The position numbers and the translations under genes are program-made. Positions 1-8,604 of a stretch of 27,925 nt of DNA are shown here, piece after piece. The notes beneath the pieces are model-generated. The model was not told the origin of the DNA, did not search any database, and saw only the letters and a list, made by a program, of their open reading frames with translations. Origin of the DNA: JASFYU01 sp045046905. GTDB lineage: Bacteria > Bacteroidota > Bacteroidia > Flavobacteriales > Flavobacteriaceae. Every line of letters begins with the position of its first letter. Within the stretch, counting starts at the first letter, position 1. The stretch spans positions 1 through 27,925 of the forward strand of contig JASFYU010000022.1 of assembly GCA_045046905.1 (NCBI GenBank), given 5' to 3'.

Positions 1-97
1 GCTTCTTTTTAATACCTCGTATGCTTGCATAGGGAGAGTTTACTTAGAATTAACAGTTTTGTCTACCTTTTTAAACGAGTTCAGTAAGGCGATTACC

Positions 98-126
98 TTA
101 AAAACCATAAAAAGACACTATTTTTG
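98..126 (+). promoter_or_regulatory. Bacteroidota-type promoter of ccsBA
   Basis: An exact -7 box of the TAnnTTTG type (TATTTTTG) lies at 119-126. Only a weak TTA at 98-100 sits about 18 bases upstream, where a TTG -33 box would be expected. Transcription would begin near 132, about 20 bases before the ATG at 152. This placement argues against any start codon upstream of the box. Confidence 0.6.
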
Positions 127-151
127 CAGCCTGAAACCAATTTGTTCTCCG

Positions 152-3100
152 ATGGCAGAATTCCTTAAAAAGATTTTATTCTCTACGCGTTTAATGGCCG
201 TTCTGTTCATAGTTTTTGCTACGGCAATGGCATTTGGCACTTTTATCGAAAGTAAATATAGCACAGAGACCGCGCGAATATGGATATATAACGCCACTTG
301 GTTCGAACTCATCATGGTCTTTTTTGTAATCAATTTTGTCGGCAATATGTTCCGATATCGGTTGTTCAGATGGGAGAAATGGCCAGTATTGACACTTCAC
401 TTCTCTTGGGTGCTGATTATTATTGGAGCATTTGTTACGCGATATATCAGTTTTGAAGGCATGATGCCTATTCGCGAAGGAAAAACTGAAAACGTTTTTT
501 ATTCGGGTAAAACATACCTCACGGCCTTTGTAGATGGTAAAATCAATGGAGAACCGCAAAGAAGAGTACTCGAAGATGATTTGATTGTCACCTCAGAAGC
601 CTTAAAAAGCAATCTGCCCTGGAAGTCGGATTTTAACGGGCAAAGTTTTACAATTTCCTATGTCGATTTTATAAAAGGGGCAGAGCGGGGTTTGATACCT
701 TCCAAAAATGGAAAAGAATACCTGAAGATTGTTGAGGCTGGTGATGGGCAACGTCATGAACACTATCTAGAAAATGGAAAGGTCACGAACATACATAATA
801 TACTGTTTTCGTTGAACAAAGAAACCGATGGTGCTATTAATATATTCTTTTCCGATAGTACATATCATATAAAACCGCCTTATGAGGGTAGTTTTATGCG
901 TATGGCAGATCAGTTGCAGGGGTCGGTAGTAAAAGACAGTTTGCAAGCTTTGATGTTACGGTCATTGTACAATATGGCAGGCATGCAGTTTGTGATTCCT
1001 GAGCCCGTAACCAAAGGGGCATACGGTATTGTCGAAGTACCCAAGGCAAAAATTACAGAGGCGACCCAAGATGCCTTGGTAATAGAGGTGTCTTCAAATG
1101 GCGAAACGGTACAGAAGAAATTGTTGGGCGGAAAAGGGTCTTCGAATTTCTCGGATAAATTTACGGTAGGTGGCCTCGATTTTGCGCTGGCCTATGGGTC
1201 AAAAGTATATGAATTGCCCTTTGGTATAAAACTGAATGATTTTATAGCAGAGAAATACCCCGGTACTGAAAAGGGGTATGCCTCTTTTATGAGCAAGGTT
1301 ACCGTAGAGGACGAACGGCCGTATGACTACAAGATTTTTATGAATAATATATTGGATCATAAGGGCTATCGTTTTTTTCAGGCAAGTTTTCACCCTGATG
1401 AAAAAGGCACCGTACTATCGGTAAACCACGACTTTTGGGGCACATGGATAACCTATATCGGCTACGCCTTTCTATACCTTGGTTTGGTGGGGATTATGTT
1501 TTTCGGAAAAACACGCTTTAAGGATTTGGGAAAATCTTTGGATAAATTAAAAAAGAAGAAGGCGGCGGCCGGCTTAATTATCGTACTATTCGGTTCGATG
1601 CTGGGGGTAAATGCCCAAGAGCTTTCGGTAGATGAAGGTCACGAGCATAATACATTGCCTACCCAAGAGCAAGTAGACTCACTTTTACAGGCTACTCTGG
1701 TATCTAAAGAACATGCCGCCGAGTTCGGAAAATTGGTTATTCAGGATGAGGGCGGACGAATGAAGCCCATGAACACCTTTTCCTCAGAACTATTGCGTAA
1801 ACTGAGTGGCGAAGACAAGTACAAGGGTATGAACGCCGATCAGGTGTTTCTGTCCATGATGATGAATCCTGCATTATGGTATAATACAGAGTTCATTAGC
1901 TTGAAAGCTAAGGGAAACGATAGTATTCGCAATGTACTTGGAATTGCCAAGGGGCAAGAGATGGTCAAGGCGACCGATTTTTTTGACACTAAAGGAAATT
2001 ATAAGTTAGATCCTTTTTTAAGAGAAGCCACCGCTACCAATACGCCAAATAAGTTCAAGAAAGATATAAAGAATGCCAACATCAGATTGGGTTTGTTGAA
2101 TCAAGCGCTGGGGGGGCATATTATCAAGGTTTTCCCACTTTTAAGTGATGAAAATAACAAATGGATTTCCGCTGTTGAATATCGGGGAGGACAATACCCG
2201 ATTGCCGATTCGCTCTATGCCAATTTCATCAAAAATGCGATTCCCTATTACTTGACTACCCTTCGAAGTGCAAAGAGTACAGGTGATTACGCTGAGGCCG
2301 ATAAATTATTGCAGGCCTTTAAGCAGAATCAGAAAAACCATGGTGCAGAAGTCCTTCCGTCCGATAAAAAAATCAATACCGAAATCCTTTACAACAAGCT
2401 TAATATATTCAATTGGTTGTATTTTTTATACGGCCTTGTAGGCTTCGTAATGTTTCTTATACTGATATTTCAGATTCTCAAGGACCGTGCAGTTTGGAGG
2501 GTACTGGTATATGCCTTAAAAGGCACCATTGTATTATTATTTTTATGGCATACGGCCGGCCTGATTCTACGTTGGTACATCTCGGGCCACGCTCCTTGGA
2601 GCGATGCCTATGAGAGCATTGTTTTTGTCTCGTGGACCACGATTGGTATGGCAATGTTCTTCGCAAAGAAGAGTAATTTGACGATTGCGGCTTCGACCTT
2701 TGTCGCGGCAATGCTTCTTGCTTTTGCCCATCAGAACTGGGTAGATCCTTCAATCGCTAATTTGGTGCCTGTACTTGATAGTTATTGGCTTATGATACAT
2801 ACGGCCATAATTGCAGGGAGTTATGGTCCGCTAGGCGTGGCAATGATTTTAGGTTTTGTATGTCTTATGCTCATGATTGTGACGACCGAGAAGAACAAGG
2901 CAAGGATAGGAGCCAAAATTCAAGAACTGACCATTGTAAATGAACTGGCCATGACCGTAGGGCTGATTATGCTGGCCATAGGTACTTTTCTGGGAGGGCA
3001 ATGGGCCAACGAAAGTTGGGGTCGCTATTGGGGTTGGGATCCCAAGGAGACCTGGGCTTTGATTTCAGTTATGGTTTATGCGTTTGTAATTCATACTCGT

Positions 3101-3331
3101 TTGGTGCCCGGACTTCGTAATAAATGGCTATTCAATTTTTTAAGCCTCATCGCCTATGCTAGTGTGATGATGACCTATTTTGGGGTCAATTATTATTTGG
3201 TAGGCCTTCACAGCTACGGGCAAAGTGGTGCTGCGGCTATTACACCAGACTATATTTGGTATGTTGCCTTAGGCGCTCTGGCTTTGGGGGGTATCAGTTA
3301 TTGGCGTTACAAGGTTCATTATTCAAAATAA
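152..3331 (+). CDS. ccsBA: Fused cytochrome c biogenesis protein ResB-CcsA (CcsBA)
   Basis: This is the membrane haem-handling protein of system II cytochrome c maturation: it exports haem and attaches it to apocytochromes c on the periplasmic side. The N-terminal ResB/CcsB part has three membrane segments within the first ~110 residues, followed by a long periplasmic region. Further helices surround residue ~480. The C-terminal CcsA part is polytopic and carries the WWD haem-binding signature (WGRYWGWDPKETW, starting near residue 956). The 1059-residue length fits the fused form common in Bacteroidota. The frame is open back to a TTG at 59, but I chose the ATG at 152. It gives MAEFLKKILFSTRL directly before the first helix and lies just downstream of a good -7 box at 119-126, whereas the TTG lies upstream of that promoter. 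Family assignment is firm; only the start was in doubt. Confidence 0.95.
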   Translation: MAEFLKKILFSTRLMAVLFIVFATAMAFGTFIESKYSTETARIWIYNATWFELIMVFFVINFVGNMFRYRLFRWEKWPVLTLHFSWVLIIIGAFVTRYISFEGMMPIREGKTENVFYSGKTYLTAFVDGKINGEPQRRVLEDDLIVTSEALKSNLPWKSDFNGQSFTISYVDFIKGAERGLIPSKNGKEYLKIVEAGDGQRHEHYLENGKVTNIHNILFSLNKETDGAINIFFSDSTYHIKPPYEGSFMRMADQLQGSVVKDSLQALMLRSLYNMAGMQFVIPEPVTKGAYGIVEVPKAKITEATQDALVIEVSSNGETVQKKLLGGKGSSNFSDKFTVGGLDFALAYGSKVYELPFGIKLNDFIAEKYPGTEKGYASFMSKVTVEDERPYDYKIFMNNILDHKGYRFFQASFHPDEKGTVLSVNHDFWGTWITYIGYAFLYLGLVGIMFFGKTRFKDLGKSLDKLKKKKAAAGLIIVLFGSMLGVNAQELSVDEGHEHNTLPTQEQVDSLLQATLVSKEHAAEFGKLVIQDEGGRMKPMNTFSSELLRKLSGEDKYKGMNADQVFLSMMMNPALWYNTEFISLKAKGNDSIRNVLGIAKGQEMVKATDFFDTKGNYKLDPFLREATATNTPNKFKKDIKNANIRLGLLNQALGGHIIKVFPLLSDENNKWISAVEYRGGQYPIADSLYANFIKNAIPYYLTTLRSAKSTGDYAEADKLLQAFKQNQKNHGAEVLPSDKKINTEILYNKLNIFNWLYFLYGLVGFVMFLILIFQILKDRAVWRVLVYALKGTIVLLFLWHTAGLILRWYISGHAPWSDAYESIVFVSWTTIGMAMFFAKKSNLTIAASTFVAAMLLAFAHQNWVDPSIANLVPVLDSYWLMIHTAIIAGSYGPLGVAMILGFVCLMLMIVTTEKNKARIGAKIQELTIVNELAMTVGLIMLAIGTFLGGQWANESWGRYWGWDPKETWALISVMVYAFVIHTRLVPGLRNKWLFNFLSLIAYASVMMTYFGVNYYLVGLHSYGQSGAAAITPDYIWYVALGALALGGISYWRYKVHYSK

Positions 3332-3585
3332 TTCCCCTTTTCCATTGTACTTAAAAAAAAGATTCGATATTTGGATTATTATGAAATTATAAGAATTATG
3401 TTACTTATAGATGTCATTGGGTTCTTGCCCAAGGAGTAATCGATTTTCGGTCGCTCTTCTTATGACATTTTTATTCCCACCAGTCGGTTTTCCAAGGTTT
3501 ACTTTGAATCACATAGAATTACTTTTTCGTAATTTCTAATTGAGATACACTGGGGTTGTTTACTTTTTTTATACAACATAATTCA
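3332..3585. other. Intergenic region with hairpins and a partial repeat box
   Basis: No convincing gene is seen between ccsBA and the MATE locus. The stretch holds a short hairpin TTGGG-ttcttg-CCCAA (3417-3432) and a degenerate copy of the window's repeat box (3471-3490, CCCACCAGTCGGTTT). It also holds a small inverted repeat AATTAC-tttttc-GTAATT just before 3540. I could not find a clear TAnnTTTG promoter for the downstream gene. Confidence 0.5.
3471..3490 (+). repeat. Degenerate copy of the CCCACCAGTGGGTTTA repeat box
   Basis: The sequence TTATTCCCACCAGTCGGTTT matches the better copy at 18661-18680 (TTATTCCCACCAGTGGGTTT) except for one base in the right arm. No TGCCT hairpin module follows it, so this is a solitary box. 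Confidence 0.5.
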
Positions 3586-3701
3586 ATGTTAATGACACGA
3601 TCAAGCAGGCTTACATTTAAAAACTATACCGTTATTTTATTCAAGCAATAACAGGTAAGGAAAATGAATTCACGACGGGTAGTATTCGCAAGGCCATCTT
3701 T
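3586..3701 (+). other. Probable out-of-frame N-terminus of the MATE gene
   Basis: From ATG 3586 one frame reads MLMTRSSRLTFKNYTVILFK and then meets a stop at 3649. The next frame, open from 3621 and continuous with the MATE protein, reads AITGKENEFTTGSIRKAIF just before M at 3702. To me that resembles the cytoplasmic N-terminus of flavobacterial MATE pumps. It has no ATG, GTG or TTG of its own. One extra base at 3643-3645 (AAG to AAAG) would join the two as ...LFKAITGKENEF.... I infer a one-base deletion or sequencing error, and rate a programmed frameshift unlikely because no slippery heptamer is visible. Confidence 0.45.
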
Positions 3702-5000
3702 ATGCTTTCCGTTCCTATGATTTTGGAAATGATGATGGAATCTATTTTCGCCATTGTTGATATTGCCTATGTATCACAGGTCAGTGTAAATGCCGTAGCT
3801 ACCATTGGCCTTACTGAATCGGTTATTACGCTGGTATATGCTGTTGCCATTGGCCTCAGTATGGCCGCAACCGCAGTAGTAGCACGTAGAATTGGTGAAA
3901 AAGATATTCAAGGAGCAAAAGAGGCTGCTGTACGGGCCATTGTGTTAGGCGTTTTAGTTTCACTCCTAGTTGGGGTGCTAGGTTTTTTATACGCCAAAGA
4001 GATTCTGGCGTTAATGGGTGCTGAGCCAGAATTAATTGCTGAAGGTTATGGCTATACAAAAGTATTGATTGGCGGAAACATCACCATCCTCTTCCTGTTT
4101 CTTATCAATGCGATTTTTAGAGGGGCAGGTAATGCTTCTGTCGCTATGTGGACCCTTGTACTTTCGAATGGACTCAATGTTATCTTAGATCCCCTATTTA
4201 TTTTTGGATGGGGACCCATTCCTGAATACGGGGTTATGGGAGCTGCAATCGCAACGAATATTGGAAGGGGGACGGCTGTGCTATTTCAACTGGCCATCTT
4301 ATTTTTTGGCTGGAGCAGTATTCAAATAAAATTCAAGGATATCGTCATACGGGCCAAGGTGATGCAGAACCTTATCAAAGTTTCAATAGGCGGAATCGCC
4401 CAATTTTTAATTGGAACATCAAGTTGGGTATTTCTGATGCGGATGATGGCCGAATTCGGTAGCGAAGTATTGGCAGGGTATACGATTGCCATACGTGTTA
4501 TGTTATTTACCCTTATGCCTTCTTGGGGAATGAGTAATGCAGCAGCCACTTTAGTAGGGCAAAATTTAGGTGCAAAACAAGCAGAAAGAGCAGAAATATC
4601 AGTCTGGAAAACCGGAAAATACAATGCTTGTTTTATGGGTGTCGCCTCCATAATCTATTTGTTTTTTGCATACGATATTGTAGCTTGGTTTAATGATAAT
4701 CCTATAGTAATCGAAAATGGGGGACTATGTCTACAGATTATTGCCCTAGGTTATATTTTCTATGCCTATGGTATGGTAGTAACTCAAGCGTTTAATGGGG
4801 CGGGTGATACAGGTACCCCAACCAAGATTAATCTAATCGCTTTTTGGATGTTTCAATTACCATTCGCTTATTTGGCGGCCATAACATTTAAATTAGGAGC
4901 TACAGGTGTTTTCATTGCTATAACGGCAGCAGAAGTTCTGCTCGCGGTTATCTCTATAATTTGGTTTAAAAAAGGAAATTGGAAAAAGGTTCAAGTATAA
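3702..5000 (+). CDS. MATE-family multidrug/Na+ efflux transporter
   Basis: This is a cation-coupled antiporter of the MATE (NorM/DinF-like) family in the inner membrane. The 432 residues form about twelve hydrophobic segments in two halves. The first begins MLSVPMILEMMMESIFAIVD, with the Gly/Ala-rich stretch around VAIGLSMAATAVVARRIGEK in loop 2-3. The second half shows the matching AATLVGQNLGAKQAE motif after helix 8. Substrate cannot be told from sequence. The ATG at 3702 is the first in-frame canonical start but falls right at helix 1. In-frame sequence upstream (3645-3701) looks coding, so the native protein is probably about 30-40 residues longer and its 5' end appears frameshifted. If the deletion is real, expression would depend on internal initiation at 3702. 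Not clearly in an operon; bshB1 follows after 89 bases. Confidence 0.85.
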   Translation: MLSVPMILEMMMESIFAIVDIAYVSQVSVNAVATIGLTESVITLVYAVAIGLSMAATAVVARRIGEKDIQGAKEAAVRAIVLGVLVSLLVGVLGFLYAKEILALMGAEPELIAEGYGYTKVLIGGNITILFLFLINAIFRGAGNASVAMWTLVLSNGLNVILDPLFIFGWGPIPEYGVMGAAIATNIGRGTAVLFQLAILFFGWSSIQIKFKDIVIRAKVMQNLIKVSIGGIAQFLIGTSSWVFLMRMMAEFGSEVLAGYTIAIRVMLFTLMPSWGMSNAAATLVGQNLGAKQAERAEISVWKTGKYNACFMGVASIIYLFFAYDIVAWFNDNPIVIENGGLCLQIIALGYIFYAYGMVVTQAFNGAGDTGTPTKINLIAFWMFQLPFAYLAAITFKLGATGVFIAITAAEVLLAVISIIWFKKGNWKKVQV

Positions 5001-5089
5001 CCGATTTTAGTAACTTTAACTTTCATAAAAGCATAACCTAAAAAAAGATGGCCCGCTTGCGATGTATTAATCAGTAATTGTAATTTAAA

Positions 5090-5812
5090 ATGAAACTAGA
5101 TATATTAGTCTTCGGGTCTCACCCCGACGATGCCGAATTAGGTGCGGGTGGCACAATAGCAAAAGAAATTGCGGCAGGAAAAAAAGTGGGAATCATAGAC
5201 TTGACTCGGGGAGAGCTCGGTACAAGGGGGTCTGCTGAAATCAGAGACGAAGAAGCCCTAAAATCAGCGAAAATCTTAGGAGTTACAGTTCGTGAAAATC
5301 TCAAGTTCGCAGATGGGTTCTTTGTAAATGACAAAAAACATCAATTGGCCGTAATTCGAATGCTTCGTAAATACCGACCCGAAATTGTTTTGTGTAATGC
5401 CATCGAGGATCGTCATATAGATCATGCAAAAGGGAGCAAACTGGTAAGTGATGCCTGTTTTTTGAGTGGCTTGATTAAAATAGATACTAAATTTGAAGGT
5501 GATGACCAATGGCAGAAGGCTTGGAGGCCAAAACAAGTATATCATTACATACAATGGAAAAATATTCAAGCTGATTTTGTCGTAGATGTTTCAGGCTTTA
5601 TAAAAAAAAAGACTGATGCTATTATGGCCTATAGTTCGCAGTTTTTCGACCCTAAGAGCAAAGAACCCCAAACACCGATAAGCAGTAAGAATTTCACCGA
5701 TAGTGTTGAATATAGAGCTAGAGACCTAGGGCGATTAGTAGGGGTAGAGCATGCAGAAGGTTTTACTGTAGAACGGTTGGTCGCAGTCGATAGCCTAGAT
5801 AACTTGATTTAA
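5090..5812 (+). CDS. bshB1: Bacillithiol biosynthesis deacetylase BshB1
   Basis: A zinc-dependent LmbE/PIG-L-family deacetylase that removes the acetyl group from N-acetylglucosaminyl-L-malate, the second step of bacillithiol synthesis in the cytoplasm. Visible signatures are SHPDDAE at residues 10-16 (H11 and D14 as zinc ligands, D13 as likely general base) and EDRHIDH at 106-112, with H112 as third ligand. The downstream YSSQF motif and the C-terminal GVEHAEGFTVERL stretch are typical of BshB1 rather than mycothiol MshB. The length of 240 residues matches the family. The other bacillithiol genes (bshA, bshC) are not in this window. No clear -7 box was seen upstream. Confidence 0.93.
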   Translation: MKLDILVFGSHPDDAELGAGGTIAKEIAAGKKVGIIDLTRGELGTRGSAEIRDEEALKSAKILGVTVRENLKFADGFFVNDKKHQLAVIRMLRKYRPEIVLCNAIEDRHIDHAKGSKLVSDACFLSGLIKIDTKFEGDDQWQKAWRPKQVYHYIQWKNIQADFVVDVSGFIKKKTDAIMAYSSQFFDPKSKEPQTPISSKNFTDSVEYRARDLGRLVGVEHAEGFTVERLVAVDSLDNLI

Positions 5813-5817
5813 GAGAT

Positions 5818-5850
5818 GCCCTTAAGGGCGCCTTTAACTGGCTTTTTTGT
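5818..5850 (+). terminator. Possible weak terminator after bshB1
   Basis: A perfect GCCC-TTAA-GGGC palindrome (5818-5829) lies a few bases after the bshB1 stop, and a T run begins near 5842. The stem is short and the T tract is about a dozen bases away, so intrinsic termination is possible but not convincing. The convergent kinase gene ends at 5834, inside this element. Confidence 0.3.
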
Positions 5851-7924
5851 ATTCTTTTTTTTCTTTTGGTAACGTAAAAAAGAATGAAGAGCCTTTTCGA
5901 AGAACACTTTCGGCCCATATGGTGCCATTATTTTTTTCAACCATCTCTTTACACAATGAAAGTCCTAAGCCAGTGCCTTTTTCATTATTGGTGCCATAAG
6001 TGGTTATATTAGAATTTTCAGAGAAAATTTTGTCTTGAGTATCCTTGTTCATACCAACGCCGGTATCTCGAATCGAAAGCTCCCAATGATTGTTTCTTTC
6101 TTTGGCAGATATCGTTATCATGCCATTTTCCGGAGTAAACTTAAGGGCATTACTGATAAGGTTTCTGATGACGATATCGATTTGGTCACCGTCGGACCAC
6201 GCTATGGTATTTTCAGGCAGATGACTTACGATTTTAATGAATTTTCCTGCGGCAATTTCTGAAAGTAAATTGATATTGTCAGAGACTAGACAATCGAGAG
6301 AAATCATTGATGGTTTAGTAACCGAACCGTTCATTTGAGACTGGCCCCATGACAATAAGTTATTGAGGGTAAATGAAATATGATCTAAATCTGCGCCTAA
6401 TTTAGGAATGAAGCCCAAAAACTCCTTCTGTCCGATATCACCATCCTTAAAAAGCTTTAAAAGCCCTTGAAAGGCTCCGATTGGGCCCCTGAGGTCATGG
6501 GCTATAATTGAAAATAATTTGTCCTTGGTTTCATTGATAGCCATAAGTTCCTCTTCATTTTTCTCCAATGCTTCTTTCTTGGACTGTAGCTCTTTATTAA
6601 GTCTTTTCTGAATTTTATCGCTGCGATGTACCAGTACGGTTACTATGATAAAGATGAGCAGAATTGCCAAAGCCGCGTTGACATAATTACGCTGGGTTGC
6701 CAAAGCTTGTTCATTTTCTTGAATTAAATCGAGCTTTTGTTTGTCATGCTCTAACTTGGTTTTTAGCATGATAAGGCTCTTGCTGTTTTCATTACGTGAG
6801 AGTGTATCCGACAATTTTTGATATAGCTCATGGTAGGTCAGAGCATTGGCATAATTTTGTTTGTTCTTATTGATTTTGTACAGTGTATTTGCACATTTTT
6901 GAATACCTTCTTTAAATTTTAATTTTGAAGATATTTCAAATGCTTTCAAGGCATATTGTTGAGAAAGACTATCTTTTTGAAGTCCTAAATGGGCCTCGGC
7001 TATTCCATTGAGTAGGTCAATTTCTCCTCTATCATCTTCTAGATTGTTGTGGAGCATTTCACTTTGGCTATACCAATAAAGAGCCCATTTGAATTTATTT
7101 TGTTTTAGATACGTTTTTCCTTTGACCTCATAGGCATAGGCAAGCCAGTCCATTATTTGAAGCTTTTCAAAGGTGTGAATACTACTATTGACGTTATACA
7201 TCGCGTATTCCAATTTTCCCATATCCGCATAAACGGAAGCCATATTACTTAATGTTTCGGCCGAATACAACTCGTTACCGATTTCTTCATTTATTCTTTT
7301 TACCTTCTTGAAAAAAACCAGGGCTTGAGCATAATCTTTTTGTGAGGCATAGAGATTGGCAATATTCTCATTTATAATGGAAAGCATTTTTTTGTTATCT
7401 TGTTTCTCAGCAAGTTCGTTGCTTTCTAAATACCCATTTAAAGCCTTGGCGTAGTCTCCTTTATAGCCATATTCGCTCGAAAGGTTGTTTTTAATTCTTA
7501 AAATCAGATTCGAATTGTGAATTTCATGGGCTATTTTCAAAGCTTTCTGGTAAAAATTTATCGACTTGGTGTTATTTCCCTTATCCGAATGATAATTGCC
7601 CAAATTTATAAAAGATAAACTTTGGCCTCTTTTATAGCTTGCCGAGGTACTTAATTTCAAAGCTTTTTTTGATAACAGCAGAAGACTGTCAGTTTTAAAG
7701 AAACGTAACTCAGACCCCAGCTTGTTCAGTAAATCTATATAGGTTGAATCATTAGTGCTGAAATTTGCTCCTTGTTCGAAGGTTCTTATGGCATTTAATA
7801 AATCATCTTTTGATGATAATTGGGCATTACCGATAAAAAGAATGGATGCACACAGCCAAAAAAGAAATATCTTTCTTTTGAGAAACGTATTTGAGAGTAG
7901 TAGGTAGGTTAGCGCCTTAATCAT
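5834..7924 (-). CDS. TPR-domain sensor histidine kinase
   Basis: A membrane-bound two-component sensor. A hydrophobic N-terminal segment (about 18-34, ending before AQLSS) looks like a signal peptide. It is followed by a long array of tetratricopeptide-like helices (about 65-370), a coiled-coil, and one membrane helix (about 416-433). The cytoplasmic kinase core has a HisKA box with SIIAHDLRGP, H476 as phospho-acceptor. The HATPase_c domain has an N box (N588, N592 in the RNLISNALKF region), a G1 box DTGVGM (620-625) and a G2 box GTGLGL (650-655). All catalytic motifs are intact at 696 residues. This layout is common in Bacteroidota, where the periplasmic TPR part senses an unknown signal. 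No response regulator is adjacent, so it is an orphan kinase here. It is convergent with bshB1. Confidence 0.93.
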   Translation of the reverse strand: MIKALTYLLLSNTFLKRKIFLFWLCASILFIGNAQLSSKDDLLNAIRTFEQGANFSTNDSTYIDLLNKLGSELRFFKTDSLLLLSKKALKLSTSASYKRGQSLSFINLGNYHSDKGNNTKSINFYQKALKIAHEIHNSNLILRIKNNLSSEYGYKGDYAKALNGYLESNELAEKQDNKKMLSIINENIANLYASQKDYAQALVFFKKVKRINEEIGNELYSAETLSNMASVYADMGKLEYAMYNVNSSIHTFEKLQIMDWLAYAYEVKGKTYLKQNKFKWALYWYSQSEMLHNNLEDDRGEIDLLNGIAEAHLGLQKDSLSQQYALKAFEISSKLKFKEGIQKCANTLYKINKNKQNYANALTYHELYQKLSDTLSRNENSKSLIMLKTKLEHDKQKLDLIQENEQALATQRNYVNAALAILLIFIIVTVLVHRSDKIQKRLNKELQSKKEALEKNEEELMAINETKDKLFSIIAHDLRGPIGAFQGLLKLFKDGDIGQKEFLGFIPKLGADLDHISFTLNNLLSWGQSQMNGSVTKPSMISLDCLVSDNINLLSEIAAGKFIKIVSHLPENTIAWSDGDQIDIVIRNLISNALKFTPENGMITISAKERNNHWELSIRDTGVGMNKDTQDKIFSENSNITTYGTNNEKGTGLGLSLCKEMVEKNNGTIWAESVLRKGSSFFFTLPKEKKEYKKAS

Positions 7925-8130
7925 TTGGACAATTAATTATCAACCATAAATGTAATTTTTGAGGTGTGTTAATTCTAATTATTGTTGTGAAACGCTGTTT
8001 TTTGTGTGTTTTGTCCCACTAATGACGCAGTTTGTCGATGTTTTGCCCTGAAGTATTGGATTATTAATTTTCTAATAATTCAAATTATTTTGTTTTTAGA
8101 ATGATTTGGATGAAATAGAGGTCATTTTAT

Positions 8131-8162
8131 TTTGATTGAATAGTTAAAAAAAATTATCTTTG
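8131..8162 (+). promoter_or_regulatory. Promoter of tRNA-His
   Basis: A TTTG at 8131-8134 and an exact TAnnTTTG box (TATCTTTG, 8155-8162) are separated by 20 bases, the usual Bacteroidota spacing. The tRNA begins 16 bases after the box. The 250-base gap from the divergent kinase gene contains nothing else I can name. Confidence 0.75.
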
Positions 8163-8177
8163 CCATCGCTTTCAAAT

Positions 8178-8252
8178 GGTGGTTGTAGCTCAGCTGGTTA
8201 GAGCATCGGTTTGTGGTACCGAGGGTCGCCGGTTCGAACCCGGTCTTCCACC
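8178..8252 (+). tRNA. tRNA-His (anticodon GTG)
   Basis: The cloverleaf can be drawn by eye. The D stem is GCTC/GAGC, the anticodon stem TCGGT/ACCGA with loop TTGTGGT (anticodon GTG), and the T arm GCCGG-TTCGAAC-CCGGT. An additional G at 8178 faces C73, as expected for the G-1 of tRNA-His. CCA is not encoded. In the acceptor stem (GTGGTTG against CTTCCAC) five pairs form, but positions 5-68 and 6-67 are T-T oppositions. This is unusual enough to note, although a strong promoter and terminator suggest the gene is active. Confidence 0.93.
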
Positions 8253-8269
8253 CTTTATAGTTCATTTAA

Positions 8270-8297
8270 GTCCCGTCTTTATTGACGGGACTTTTTG
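8270..8297 (+). terminator. Intrinsic terminator of tRNA-His
   Basis: A perfect 8-bp stem GTCCCGTC / GACGGGAC with loop TTTATT is followed directly by TTTTTG. It lies 17 bases after the tRNA. Confidence 0.9.
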
Positions 8298-8604
8298 TTT
8301 TTATAAGGAGGTACTCCGAAGAGCTTGTTTTTGGAGTTTATCTATAAAAAAGATGTCTCATATCGAATTCGCCATAAGGTGGGCCACAGCAAGCGAATTT
8401 GTTCTATTCGGCATTATGTGCATAGCCGCGTCGAACTTAGGTTAACAGTTCACCTGAAGTCAATTTCGGCTAAAAAGAACTCTTTTCCTGTACTTCAGCG
8501 GCTATTTTCGTGGCAATAGCCCTGCTATTACCCATCAAAAGCATCTGACTGAATGATGACACTTATGTTAACCTTTCTAAGTTCCTTGAGTATTCTCGTT
8601 TATA
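8298..8604. other. Intergenic region, no gene recognised
   Basis: Short open frames cross this stretch (for example from 8325), but their translations have no recognisable motif or signal, and one simply continues through the tRNA. A hairpin GGCTATT-ttcgtggc-AATAGCC is present at 8500-8521 without a T tract. It may be decayed sequence. Confidence 0.4.

Noticed and set aside
3640..3650. Programmed -1 ribosomal frameshift in the MATE gene
   Set aside because: No X XXY YYZ slippery heptamer or downstream structure is seen; a one-base indel is simpler.
5276..5569. Open frame opposite bshB1
   Set aside because: It lies wholly inside a well-supported gene on the other strand and its translation has no domain features.
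8176..8445. An 89-codon open frame starting at the tRNA-His gene
   Set aside because: Its first ~25 codons are the tRNA read as protein, a well-known artefact. The remainder crosses the terminator and shows no recognisable domain.
8325..8519. Short open frame after the tRNA terminator
   Set aside because: No motif, signal peptide, promoter or similarity that I recognise. It overlaps another meaningless frame in the same gap.
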